DNA from: Chytridium lagenaria
Taxonomy: Eukaryota; Chytridiomycota; Chytridiomycetes; Chytridiales; Chytridiaceae
DNA length: 64,000 bases
Direction: 5' to 3'
Assembly: GCA_025449115.1 (NCBI GenBank)
Contig: JAHLKC010000091.1
Span: 62,001 to 126,000, forward strand
In this document: one piece after another, positions 41,319 to 52,321 of the stretch
Numbering within the stretch: the stretch's first letter is position 1
How the letters are laid out: each line of letters begins with the position of its first letter
Program-made: the position numbers and the translations under genes
The notes under the pieces: generated by a model
What the model saw: the letters and a program-made list of their open reading frames with translations, nothing else
Told to the model about the DNA's origin: nothing
Database searches by the model: none

Positions 41319-43671
41319 CTAATACCTCAACCAGGGTCGCAAGGCTTCAATAGTTGCTGCAGATCCATTATTGGGCGCAGCCTTTATCTTCAGCACATGT
41401 GAAACCAGATTGTAAACATTCACGTTGTCAAAAGCAGGAAGCATCCTGAGCTTCACCGCTTCATTCAACGCTTCCTCACTGACAGGGACGGCTGCGACGG
41501 CGCTGCTGCTTCAGGCTGAGGGGCATCTGCTACCTCGACCACCTCCTTATACGTCTCAAACTCTCCTTGGCGACGTTGTATATTCGCAAATGAACGAGTT
41601 GAAAGTTTCTTATGCCCGCCACCACTTCGGATCAGCAAGAGCTTCATGAGATAATGAAGGCTTGACCGAAGACGCATTAAACACATTGCTCGAATTCCCA
41701 TGGAAGTCAATAAGGGTTTGATTGACAAACATAGGCAAAAGGGTGGGTCGGAACGCCGGACCTGCGGCAACAAAGATGGCTTGCATGTCAACGTCAGAGT
41801 TGTTGTACCCATGGAGTCCACCACGGGCATTGTGCTCTGGATCAAATTCTTTTCGAAGTGAGATGCCGTAATTCTTGCGAGGCATGGCAACCAACGGGGC
41901 TATCCTGAGGTTGTTTGAGTAGTGAAGATATTCTGGAACTTCTTCACGCTTCCAGATATCCCAGTTGCCGGATTTAAGGCTCGCATTCTTCAACGTTGCA
42001 TAGATAGTTTCGAGCTCTATAGCAAAAAAAAAAGTCCAAAAAGATATTAGCATCACAACTAGTGATCGCCAAAAAAGTTTGACTACAAGAGAGGTTTACC
42101 CACCGTTCATATTCTTCGGATAAATGGAGATAATCAAGTTGTTTACAATAGTGATGCTATCGTAGCTCACGAAATCATCCAAGAATATCCAGTTATTATT
42201 CGCTTCAGTCATCCCATGATCACTCACAATAATAACATTAACACTGTCCGTCAAATTCCTTTTCTCAAGCCCCTTTACAATCCTTCCAACCATTCGATCA
42301 ACATTAACAATAGAGTCATTCACGGCCTTCGAGTTAGGACCAAAATTATGTCCAGCCAAATCCACGTCAGATGCGTAGAGAGTCATAAATGATGGCCTTT
42401 CATTATGAGGAAGGTCAAGCCATTTTAAGATCTGGTCAGCACGTGCGGTCAAGGTCATCTTGCCGTCGTACTTCAACCAGTAATTTGGGCGGATGTTTTG
42501 AATGGGAGCTTCAGAGCCGGGCCACATGCAGGTTGCTGAAATGCGGCCTTGTTTGATGGCAGTTACCCATAACTTTACAAAGAGTCAATGAAAAGAACGA
42601 TAACGGGAAGGAAGATAAAGCCGCCAGGAAAAAACGTCAGAGACAATAGAGAACAACAGCAAAAGCCCAGAAAACGATAAACATACCGGCTCCCCGCCCC
42701 ACCACTTAGATTGTCCATTCTTTTCTGAGTCCACATATACAAATGTGTCGTTAAGACGAGGATCAAAGAAGACGTTGGCAACAATTCCATGAGATTCTGG
42801 GTAAAGTCCTGTACGGCAAAAGTTTATCAAAAAAGTTTCAAACTAAAAATGAAAGCCTTACCAGTCACCAATGTATAATGATTAGGAAACGTGATGCTAG
42901 GGAATGAAGGCCTTAAATACTCTGCACGGACGCCGTCATGGGCTTTGAAAAAAGATTATGTAAGCCACCGAACCAACTTTCGAATCGCCTTACCAAGCTT
43001 TGATAAAGACGGTGAAAGACCTCTGTCCAGATAGTCTGACCGAAATCCATCCAACGATATCATAATAACTGTAGGATATGTACCATTCCCTGGCACCCCT
43101 CTTCCATGTTTTACAGTTTCAGGCTTTTTAGAAAGCAAAACTCCCAACGTAATAGTCGTTCCAAGAATTAGTACAACAAGAGTAATTCCCCAAAACATCA
43201 GCCACCGTTTTTGCCGCGCGAATTCCTGATTCCAAAGAACATCAGCACATACAAAGCTGTCATTCATCCCACCTTTTCTTGAGCTACATGAAACGCCTGC
43301 TCGTCACCGAAGTCGTCATACTCTTCCTCCTCATCAAAGTTCTGGGCTTGCAAAGGCTTCAAATTCTGTCGCCGACTAGCACCTAAAAGCCCACCAGTTT
43401 CCGAGGCGTAGTCATTCTGAGCAATCGAAGTAGAGTTTTCATCGCCAGGGCTCCAAATTTCTTCACTCGAAACATTGTCGATGGCGACGGGGTAGAATTG
43501 TTGGGACATAGAGGCTGAGCTTGCCGGTGGTAAAGGGTTTGGAGAGAGTGCGCGGCGGAGGGAGTCAGAGAAAATGCTTCCCACTTTGAAGGGAGTCGGT
43601 TGATTTGCTGGAGAGAAGGATTCGGGATCTGCGGATGCTGCCCGTTGAGCTCGATGGTTGCGTCGTCCCAT
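41319..43671 (-). CDS. NPP1: Type II membrane nucleotide pyrophosphatase/phosphodiesterase
   Basis: Hydrolyses phosphodiester or pyrophosphate bonds of extracellular or vacuolar nucleotides; alkaline-phosphatase superfamily. ATG 43671 (MGRRNHRAQRAASADPESF) opens a cytosolic tail of about 170 residues. One membrane segment follows (LMFWGITLVVLILGTTITLG, 43140-43200). The lumenal catalytic domain has VIMISLDGFRSDYL (first metal Asp), RPSFPSITFPNHYTLVTG (nucleophile Thr in SITFPNH), LYPESHGIVANVFFDP, MTLYASDVDLAGHNFGPNS and VIIVSDHGMTEA (metal Asp/His). Further on are HGYNNSDVDMQAIFVAAGPA and the end VYNLVSHVLKIKAAPNNGS...RPWLRY, stop 41319-41321. Potential N-glycosylation sites are common. Seven or more exons. 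Family membership is clear; substrate is not. Confidence 0.93.
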
Positions 43672-44138
43672 CAAAAACCTCAAGCAAACATTGTTTTAGT
43701 GGTTTTATTTATTTTTTTTTGGCCCTCAATTTTTCGGTAGAACAATGGGAAATGGCCCATGTTTTATGTGCCTCCACATCAATCCCAAGTTCAGCGGCAA
43801 GTTGTGAAAGAGATATTTTGTCTCCGCGTTGACAAGAAGGGAAGCGCTACCGCAAATTTGGGACGTGAAAACACTCTCAGAACCTTAACAGAGGTCAGAG
43901 CTTTGCGTGAAGTTTAATCAACACGCACCGTAAAGACTTTATCAGTTGGCCTCGCATCATAAATTTGTTCTGGAGGGATATGCCGGCATGAGCTTTCATT
44001 CGTTCAAAAGGCCTGAAAGTCCGACACTTTATTGTTATTTCTTCACGACTTGTAGAACAAAGTTTTGTCTGAATACCTCAACCAGTGAATGTCACACCGA
44101 TGGTTAAGACATTGTTGCCCATTGCCATTTATTTATTT
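43672..44138. other. Intergenic region, nothing specific seen
   Basis: 467 bp between the phosphodiesterase start and the end of the ILK-like gene, both on the minus strand. It holds the phosphodiesterase promoter. I see no gene, repeat or clear motif beyond a T-rich patch (43701-43720). Confidence 0.45.
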
Positions 44139-46122
44139 TCAAGATGCAAATGTTTGCAGACTGGATATGATTTGGGCGAGGGGTGGTCTGTATTTAGGGT
44201 CGCGATTCCAGCACGATCTCATCGTCTGTGCCTGTTTTCAAATTTTATATTAAACGGTTGCTCAAAGAATAAGGAAACAAAAATTAGTTCGTGACTTCTT
44301 TCTCACCAGCTCGTCCGGAACGTATTCAGGCATCGTTGGAGTTAATTCTGTATCCAACAGCTGTGCATAAAAAAAAAGGGATAAGAAGTTATCATAAGTG
44401 CATATTCATCTAACCTTCTTCACAAATTCCTCCACTTCCATCTGCGGAAACGGATCTTCACGGCACACAATCTCAAACAACACCATCCCGAGCGCGTATA
44501 TATCCAGAGCCAGGTAATCAGCGGACGTTAATTCTCGTTTGATGAAAATCTCTGGAGCCACGCATTCAGGTTCAAAAGTGAACTTTTCTTCCTTTTTGTT
44601 GAACCACGCGGATATGTAGTTGAACGTATGACTTGTGAAGCCGTATTCTGAAAGTTTGACAGAGTAATTTTCGTCCAGCTAGTCGTGGTTTTAAGAAAAT
44701 AAGCCGCATTTAAGACTCACAAGAATGTTGCGGGTTTTAAGATTTAGATGATACAGGGGAGGAATTCGTGTATGTAGAAATAAGAGACCTTTTTTTAGGA
44801 GAATTTTAGTAACATGCTTCAATTTTATAACTAAAACTCTGTACGTACCTGAACATACGTCTAGAGCCAATCTCATAGCTTCCGCAACATCCATCAAGAC
44901 TGTTGGATCTCTCAAAAAGTCGTAAAGGTTGCCATTGCTCATAAAATCAGTGATGATGGATATGTTTGGAGCTACGCTGCATATCCCCAATAGAGGTAGC
45001 ACATTGATATGCAAATGTTTTCTAACATGATCAATATTGTTATCTCATTGAATCATTCCCACTTTATAATAGCTGCCTCTTGCTTAAATAGCAAAACTTG
45101 TTCGTTGGTAAACGCCTGCCACGTTGCACGTTTCACGACAACTTGTTTAAAGTTCCATGATCCCATCATAACTTCGGCACGGAGAGAGTAGAAGGCAGGT
45201 TTCATCACCGTCATAGCTTTAAACGGAATTTCAAGATCCTGCTCCACTGAAAACGATAAGCATATTGGTGCAACAGGGTTCTTACAGGCATGAAGAAACC
45301 GTAGCTTGGCCATATCATCGGAATCTTTGGTTTCTCGAACCTTTGCGTGAATAGCGAGAACGCTAACTCCATGTTTTATAGAAATATCTACGAAAAATTA
45401 GAGCGTTCTTTAAATTTGCTACAACAAAACCTTCGAGCTCTCCCTTGAACAACATGGCTTTATCCAACGGAACCTTCCCATACTTGTTCTTTACGTTTAA
45501 CAAAGCCCCATTCTCAACCAACAATGAAGCGAGGTCTTTTCTCCTCCAAAAGCACGCATAATGCAATGCAGTGTTGCCGTGATCGTTTGCCAAATTCACT
45601 AAAAACTTGGTCAATATTCACCAGTGGCGGACAAATAAGTTATACCATCTGCTTTTGAAGCAATAAGCTGTATTTGAAGTCAGTTCCACTTTAAATAAAT
45701 ATTTCATACCTTCTTGGCAATATTATGCACCCTGCTTGAGTAGCAACAATCAATGGTGTATCCCCTGTGCAATTCCTCAAATTGGTGTCCGCGCCATGGG
45801 ATAATGCCCATTCAACTACACTTTCCGAGCCTTATGGAAGCAGTATTAGTATGATTATCAACTGATAGAATTCATACCCTTTTTGCATGCAATATGAAGC
45901 AGAGAGTTGTTGCGTACATCCCTAAGCACTCGACGGGTTAGCATCACCTCACCCAGTTGCACACCTTAAGTTCTCCTCAAACCCATGCTTAAAAGCCTTC
46001 TCCACATCCAAAGCATTTCTCTTCAACTCCACCGCATGATACTCATAGAGCGCTTTTAACCCCTCCACATTATTCTCTCTCACAAGCTCAAAAAGATCCT
46101 CTTGACTCTGCGACTGTTTCAT
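44139..46122 (-). CDS. ILK: Integrin-linked-kinase-like ankyrin pseudokinase
   Basis: ILK is an adhesion scaffold with N-terminal ankyrin repeats and a TKL-type pseudokinase domain. ATG 46122 gives MKQSQSQEDLFELVRENNVE, followed by ankyrin repeats including LLHIACKKG (45890), NCTGDTPLIVATQAG (45760) and DHGNTALHYACFWRRKDLAS with NKYGKVPLDKA (45460-45600). The last is very close to the fourth ILK repeat. The kinase-like part has the Lys (QVVVKRATW), INVLPLLGICS, then YHLNLKTRNIL in place of the HRD loop and LSEYGF in place of DFG. The APE helix is kept (ECVAPEIFIKRELT), as is the C-lobe end (MRSCWNRDPKYRPPL). It stops at 44139-44141 after a further intron. Loss of the catalytic Asp residues predicts no normal catalysis, as in ILK. 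Confidence 0.85.
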
Positions 46123-46274
46123 CAAATACACAAATTGTCAAATGGTTCAAAGCTTGTCAGGATCGCGAGGTGGAAACAAGCAGGCTTGACAGTCCAGCCA
46201 CGCCTGGTCAGAACCAGGCGTATGATGCAGTGGGTCTCATCAACCGTACGTCACATTCTCATGGGACATCGACA
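46123..46274. promoter_or_regulatory. Very short bidirectional promoter (ILK-like / RGS-like gene)
   Basis: The two divergent start codons lie at 46122 (minus) and 46275 (plus), 152 bp apart. An upstream plus-strand ATG at 46141 would leave only 18 bp but needs a frame shift to join the gene. Both 5' UTRs and core promoters must overlap here. Confidence 0.5.
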
Positions 46275-48050
46275 ATGTCAGTTGTGAGTCCTCCAAAAAC
46301 GGCATGGACCGTTCCACCAAAACCTGTATATGCAAAACGGTTGACGGAGGCGCAGGAAGAGGAGCACAGGCAGCTTGTAAGGAGAGAGGAAAAGCTCTTT
46401 GAAGGATTTTGCGTGTCAAGAGGGGATAGTATGGGGTTGGCGAAGGCTATTGAGTCAGGATCTATTGCGAGTGGATTGTAAGAGGTTAGTTTAGCTGCAT
46501 GGGAATCTAACACCTTGAAAGAGATATCATCAGAGCAAGTCTCAAGTTGATGAAGCCGAAGGAAAGTCCTTCACATATTCTTAAACAGATGCAACCGGCT
46601 CCGTTGGAAAGGGCTCGATATGATCCTAGCCTGGAAGATCGCATTGAGCGAGATACTGCTCTGGCAGACCTATTATACTCATTTGTGTCGGAAGCCCATC
46701 GAATAGGACTTTGTGAGCTGTATCTGTCTTTTTGGCTGACTGTTGTCAAGACCACGCATGATACGTTTCTTGGTAATACTCATCACTTGGATCCCCTATG
46801 CTAATCCTTTTAGCTCATGTCCGCAGAGCAAATCCATCAAGCGCAAGTGCTTATGAATGCAAAGACGTGTTTGAGAAAGTATATTCTCAGACGTCAAGAG
46901 TTCTCACCGATAAGTTGAACGAATTTCCGTCATCACGGTTTGAGAAGCAAAAGGAATATGCAATTAAGTCTATGACTGACTTTTTCGCAACAACGTGCGT
47001 TTCTTCCATATTAGTGATTTAACAGAAGTACAAGATATATACGGCATATCAAGTTGATAACCCACATGTTCTTGAAGCCACGAAACCTTCAAGTCGTGAA
47101 GATTCATAAAGATATCCACACTCATTTCCCAGTAAATCCCTTGTCGACAGGTATTTCAGCTGATAAGTGGGATGAATATGTTGCGGCTGAAAACGAGAAA
47201 GCAAGGCGACAGAAGGAAGCGGAGCTGGTACGATCATAAGTTATGTACATTGTTGAAATCATGTTACAGGAAGCAATCGAAGCCAAGAAAAGGGAAGAGG
47301 AGGAAAGATTCAGGAAAGAGCAAGAGGCGGCCGCGGCAGCAGCAGATCCATATAAGAGGGTAGATGGTGAGCTTTATTAAATTATTAAAAGACTATGTTT
47401 GTCCTATACTTACATTCCAACTCTTTATTATAGGTTTAATAACTCTACGCGTCCCTCCAATCGAGCCGTACTCTGGTCCTGCACCCATCTTCCCAACTGT
47501 CGAACGTCTATTTCCAGCTACAGCTGATATTAGTGAGCTTGAAAGGTTTGTTTATGTTTAATCGTTCAGCTCACGCAACCATTTTAGCATGATTCCAGCT
47601 TTCGAAATCCCGTCCATTCAAGAGATTCAAGAACCTAACTATCCTAGGCAACTCAACAATTCCATATCATCCGAAACGAAGCCCCGTCCTCTCACACCTC
47701 ATACCATTGGAACAGTCCTTTCCCAAACCACAACCCCATTCCTCGGCTCCATACAGACATACATTGAATCAAGTATTGACTACCAGATGAACGAAGCTCT
47801 TGCACGGATCAATAAGCTTGGTTCGGAACGTATCACGGCAAGAATGAAAGAGAAGGAGGAGGAAGAACTTGCGGCACAGAGGGCGGCTGCGGAGAAGGCT
47901 CGACAAAATATGAGCGCTAAGGACAAAAAGGATAAAAAGGGGGCGGAGGAGAAAGGTGGGGCCAAGGGAGGTGAATCTGGAAAGAAATCTGCAGGGACAA
48001 AGAAGGCGACGCCGCCTCTGAGTGCTAAGAAGAGTGCGGGGAAGCGCTAA
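46275..48050 (+). CDS. Unknown protein with possible RGS-like fold and Lys-rich tail
   Basis: I do not recognise the family. ATG 46275 opens MSVVSPPKTAWTVPPKPVY, then TEAQEEEHRQLVRREEKLFE. An intron (46479-46523) is followed by DIIRASLKLMKPKES. The central helical domain (46640-47060) has LADLLYSFVSEAHRIGLCEL with YLSFWLTVV, and later SSRFEKQKEYAIKSMTDFF and YKIYTAYQVD. Spacing and the Leu-x-Phe-Trp-Leu pattern recall RGS helices alpha3-4 and the C-terminal pair, but this is weak. One frame break near 47085. Next come a charged coiled coil (DEYVAAENEKARRQKEAEL), RVPPIEPYSGPAPIFPTVE and IQTYIESSIDYQMNEALARI. A Lys/Ala/Gly tail ends KKSAGKR. It is head-to-head with the ILK-like gene. Confidence 0.7.
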
Positions 48051-48424
48051 AAATTAAGTACTTAAGAAATGAGCTTTGTGAATATATTAGTGTGATTATG
48101 CTTTCATGGAGTTTAACGAAGCTCTGAGAATACACAATTGTTTCTGCGCGTCACGTTGTTATGTATTGGCAAAAGTTGATGAATTTACGTACGTGAGAAG
48201 TGAAATGCATGTCAGGAATTCGTGTACCACCTTGTGTGCCCCTATAGAGTCAAGCTCAAAATTTACTTTCGGCCTTTCTCTAGTTTCTTCCCGCAATTTG
48301 CTTAAACGAGGTTGAAGGTGAGCGGCCAGCACTCCCCATCCAATCCATCCCATCCCATCCCATCAACATCCCATTCTCGACGCTAACCCAACACAATCCT
48401 TCATTCACCTCTACATAGCATAAA
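48051..48424. promoter_or_regulatory. Upstream region of the P1 gene with CATCC repeats
   Basis: 374 bp between the unknown gene stop and the P1 start. Just upstream of the P1 ATG (48334-48372) is a run of CCATCC/CATCCC units. This is a likely promoter or 5' UTR element of a highly expressed gene, but no known factor site is claimed. Confidence 0.4.
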
Positions 48425-49024
48425 ATGTCTCTTTCTACCAACGAGGCCGCTCTTGTGTACGCCGCCCTCATCCTCCACGATGACGGTGTCGAGATCTCTG
48501 TGAGTTCGAAATGTCTTTGATACAGTTGGCAGCCAATTCTTCGGATACCTTGGCTGGCACCTATCCCACACATGCTAGGGATATTGTGCGAGCTTGAGAG
48601 TGCCCTATTTTCTTTTAGACAAAAAGGAACAACTTGCTGACCGCGGAAACCTACCTTTATCTATATATGTTATTTAGGCCGACAAGCTCACCACCTTGAT
48701 CGAGGCTGCTGGTATCGAGATCGAGGCCATCTGGCCTAACCTCTTCGCCAAGGCCCTCGCCGGAAAGGACATTGGTGCTTTCCTCTTCAACGTTGGCTCT
48801 GGACCCGCCGCTGGTGGTGCCGCCCCCGCTGCCGCTGGTGGTGCTGCTCCCGCTGAGGAGAAGAAGGCCGAGAAGAAGGAGGAGAAGAAGGAGGAGAAGG
48901 AGGTTAGTTTTCATATCCCGGATGAACCAATGTATCCGGTTATTACGTTGATCAGAGCTCATTCTCTTTTTTATTGGAATTTCAGGAGTCCGATGACGAC
49001 ATGGGCTTCGGTCTCTTCGATTAA
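48425..49024 (+). CDS. RPP1: 60S acidic ribosomal stalk protein P1
   Basis: Forms P1/P2 dimers on the ribosomal stalk and recruits elongation factors. Exon 1 (48425-48499) encodes [20 protein letters not shown]. Intron 1 is 48500-48677. Exon 2 gives [39 protein letters not shown], the Ala/Gly/Pro hinge and a Lys/Glu tract. Intron 2 (48903-48985) precedes the last exon with [12 protein letters not shown], the universal stalk tail that binds translation GTPases, then TAA 49022-49024. Length about 110 residues, as expected. The sequence shows no frame break. Start follows the family. Confidence 0.97.
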
Positions 49025-50147
49025 GCGATTTGAGTATGCATGTCCTCAGCATCTCCGTAATACACTTGCTCTCCAAAAAACTTCGTGTCTTTTTACTTTT
49101 GGTGTTTGTTTCCAGTGATCTGAAGGAAGGCCCGTCATTAGTACTGCGGATGCTTTCGGGACCGTTAAGTCGTAATGGAATCTGACGGATATAGCTTCAC
49201 TTTACATGTCCAGAGCAAAGGGAAACCACGACCCCTACAGTCACCGTTCGGCAACTAGACTTAAACCCGCGAAGAATATCTCAAGGAAGTACCTGAACGA
49301 GCCAGTGTCGATAATAAGTCATTAATACGAGATTCCAACAAGAATCCAAGAAAACACGAATTCCACGAACTTTCATAAAACTCTTTTAAAATATGTGTAT
49401 ACATATGTAGAATATTCTTATTGACGGAAAGAACCAGTTACTCGCGGGATATTATGATGATTAAGGAAGGAACTTGCTGCTCGGGTACGTACAATGATAG
49501 TTAATTGCCGGTCAGAGGAAGCGAGAACTTAGGCTAGGCCGATATTTTTATACTCTCTTTTGTAACTAGTAACGATGAAGTTAATCGATCGGTTAATTGA
49601 TCTGGTACTCACTGACTGCCCGAATGAGAACGAGATGGTGGGTCTGCAGTTTTGGTTAAACGATTGTTATCAGTGACTTGACACGCGACATTTCATAACG
49701 TAATGATTGACTGTGGGGGTCCGGTACAAGGATGTCCTTAAAGAATATATTTCCACACTCCTTAGCGACACTCCTTAGCAAACATTAAACGCTTAATGCA
49801 GGTCCATTTTGTATGCACGATATTAACATTTTTTTAAAGCACACACAAGTGGGTCTGCCTATGGAAGCACAATAAAGTAACCCTCTCCAATAACCCAGTC
49901 CTTCATCATCACTTTCTTTCTACCCTACCTATACCACTCTCTACAAAGCATTAACCTATACTGATGCGTTAACAGAGGCGGCGACGACGACGACCCCGTT
50001 ACTGGCAAACCATGTCGTCGATAGTCCTAGTCAATGTTGCTTTTAAACTCATTAAAATAAAAGAATACAATAAAGTGACAGCAATGTCTTATGCGGAGCA
50101 TGTAAACTAACAAATTTTGATTACACCAAACGAGATGTCTCTCTCCT
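49025..50147. other. Intergenic region, no gene seen
   Basis: 1.1 kb between the P1 stop (plus) and the acyltransferase stop (minus). The ORFs are all short and not protein-like. I looked for tRNA and rRNA features and found none. An imperfect palindrome TTAATCGATCGGTTAATTGAT lies at about 49582-49602. Confidence 0.45.
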
Positions 50148-51723
50148 CTACACATCCCCAAAGATACGATGACACACACCTGTCAAAGTCTCATCCGGCG
50201 CCACAGACGAAATAGCTTCAATAGCTCGACACACATAATCAAACACCATCGCTCCCTTCTCATCGTCAAACTTTGACATGAACGCATAATCCATCTGCTT
50301 AACACTCGACACAAAAAACACGCCTCCACTCGCTATATGAGGGACGCTGTTATAAAAGTGAAACCCTTCTAACTCGATCGCCCCAAGAGCTCCAGGGAGA
50401 TGATGAACAGTGTTGTAAGGGTATTGGCCTAAGTTCGAGAGGTTCAAGTCGGTGAATATGGCTTTCGGGACATCTATTTCCGATTTCGTTGTTGTACTTG
50501 TGAATCGGTTGTGCATGTACACTATCTGTGCCATACCCTCAAAGCTGAATAGCCCACTATCTACATAGAGAACAACTCAGAAAATGTTAGAAAAAATGAA
50601 GGCTCTCACCATTAAGCTTTTTCGCCTTCCTCGCAAAGTCCCAAAACTTCGTGTCTAAGGCAACACCCTCTTTGTATATTGAGTCCAATGAGTTCATGGT
50701 GACGTTAAAGCCAACAGTATCTTCGGAAAACGGCTCCTTTACCCTTTTCCTCATATTAAAATCGCTATCCAACTTCATCTTAAAAATCCCTTTGTCGAAG
50801 TGTAGAGTCGGCTGGCTTGCTTTCGCAAATCCCATAACGATACAAGCTATCACAGCACCATGAAGCGTGACATGTTCTTGGCGACACCGCGATAAAGCTG
50901 CTGGGAGGTTGGCGGAGTCACCGTTGCGGAAAAAGGCGTTGCTGGGGTTGCGCGGAACAGGTATGGCAAAGTCCTTCTGGTCGTTACGGATGGGAAGAAC
51001 GGGTTTGTAGGACGCGATGTCCGCTCGGAGACCGTAGGGAGCGATTGCGAGAATGATGGTATCCATGAGGTAGTTAAAGTAGGATGGGCGTATGAGTTGG
51101 TCAAAGAGGGAAGGCCTAACGGGAAGCTCTTCAGGGATATCAGATGAGTTGGTAGAGCCGCTTATGATGCTTGTTATGTTCTTTAAAAGATCATTAAATA
51201 CAATCAACCCGCTGAATCCATCGCTCATGTAATGGTCCGAAAACAGTATGAATCTCAATCGATCAGGTTTAGACTTCCAAATGATCACCACAAGCGAGTA
51301 AGGAGAATCGACAGTGCGATCGGTAGGAAGATTACATCTTTCCTCCACCACCTTTCTGCAAGTCTCCAGAGCCGCATCCTCCCATTCTCCATCTTCATCA
51401 GCATGGATGATGGTCACCAGGGGCATAACATCCTCGTCAGTCATATCGGCCGCCCTAATGATGGCTGTAAATGGCTGATCCTTTCTCGATGACATCCTTG
51501 CTCTCATCCTGGGATGACGGTTGAAGACGTTCTTGAATGCAGGGACGATGCAAGGAAGAATGGTTTGAGATGGTCCTGACACTCGAAAGACATGTGCGAT
51601 ACGCATGCAACCTGTCGACATTGCGGCGCAACGCTCAAATCCCTTGATCTCGATGGTTCTTGGTTCAGTTTTAGAGTCGACGTTCGCCTTACGGCCCCAG
51701 AGGTAGCTCAGAAACGACGCCAT
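50148..51723 (-). CDS. Condensation-fold acyltransferase (alcohol acetyltransferase-like)
   Basis: A two-exon gene of about 508 residues with no frame break. Intron 50561-50609 is only 49 nt. The N-terminus is MASFLSYLWGRKANVDSKTE. The fold belongs to the CoA-dependent acyltransferase/condensation superfamily. The active-site motif reads FSDHYMSDGFSGLIVFND (51196-51250), the HxxxDG form. The second lobe has LHGAVIACIVMGFAKASQP, then DLNLSNLGQYPYNTV, which corresponds to the DFGWG-like structural motif in degenerate form. No signal peptide or clear membrane span is seen. Related fungal proteins acetylate alcohols or build polyketide-linked esters, so it may be metabolic and accessory; substrate unknown. 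It is flanked by a 1.1 kb empty region. Confidence 0.78.
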
Positions 51724-52321
51724 GACCGATAAATGATGAATTCAGCGTGCACAAAAACTGCATCCAAAACAAAGTTATGCCTTAATGAATCTATAGAAAG
51801 ATATGCATCTCCACTTCAACCGGCCTTTTGCTTTGACCTTTACTTATTCATTCCAAAAGTGAGACCCAACGCATCATCTACGTGCATTTATCCGCATGCT
51901 AATCAAGCGCTCGTGTTTGATGTCGGTAGTGTATCGTTCTGCTCTGGTTGACTAAGTGTTCACTTCTGTTGCTATAATAATAATAGAATGGCTCCAAATC
52001 TTGATCGATGGATAAGTTGCTAACTTCCGCCGTGCTTATGTTTTGCAAGAGCCGTTGAATTGTAATTATGCGGCAGTCTATTGTATTTAGACGGCGCTTA
52101 TTTTAATTGATTAATAGACCGGTGATCACATAAGCAATGGCATTGCACAGCTTGTCCTTGTTGTACGTGTCGAAGTATGGGCTCAGAAACATACTCCAAG
52201 TATGTATTGGGTAGATATCGTCTACGCGATACATCGTACGGGTTACGAAATGCCAGACCGATCCCGTTGTGAGAATTACGGCACGCCTCGCCAGCTGTCT
52301 AATTGCGATCAATAAGCAGAC
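51724..52321. promoter_or_regulatory. Divergent promoter region (acyltransferase / CoA-binding protein)
   Basis: 598 bp between two genes transcribed away from each other. No gene is supported inside; short ORFs at 51733-51951 and 52103-52312 look like chance. A direct regulatory link between the two genes is not shown. Confidence 0.4.

Noticed and set aside
40993..41322. 109-codon plus-strand ORF opposite the phosphodiesterase end
   Set aside because: Lys/His/Arg-rich from A-rich DNA, no protein-like pattern, and its end overlaps the coding end of the minus-strand gene.
49025..50147. tRNA, rRNA or transposon remains in the 1.1 kb gap
   Set aside because: No A/B box pair, cloverleaf, terminal repeats or transposase fragment could be found.
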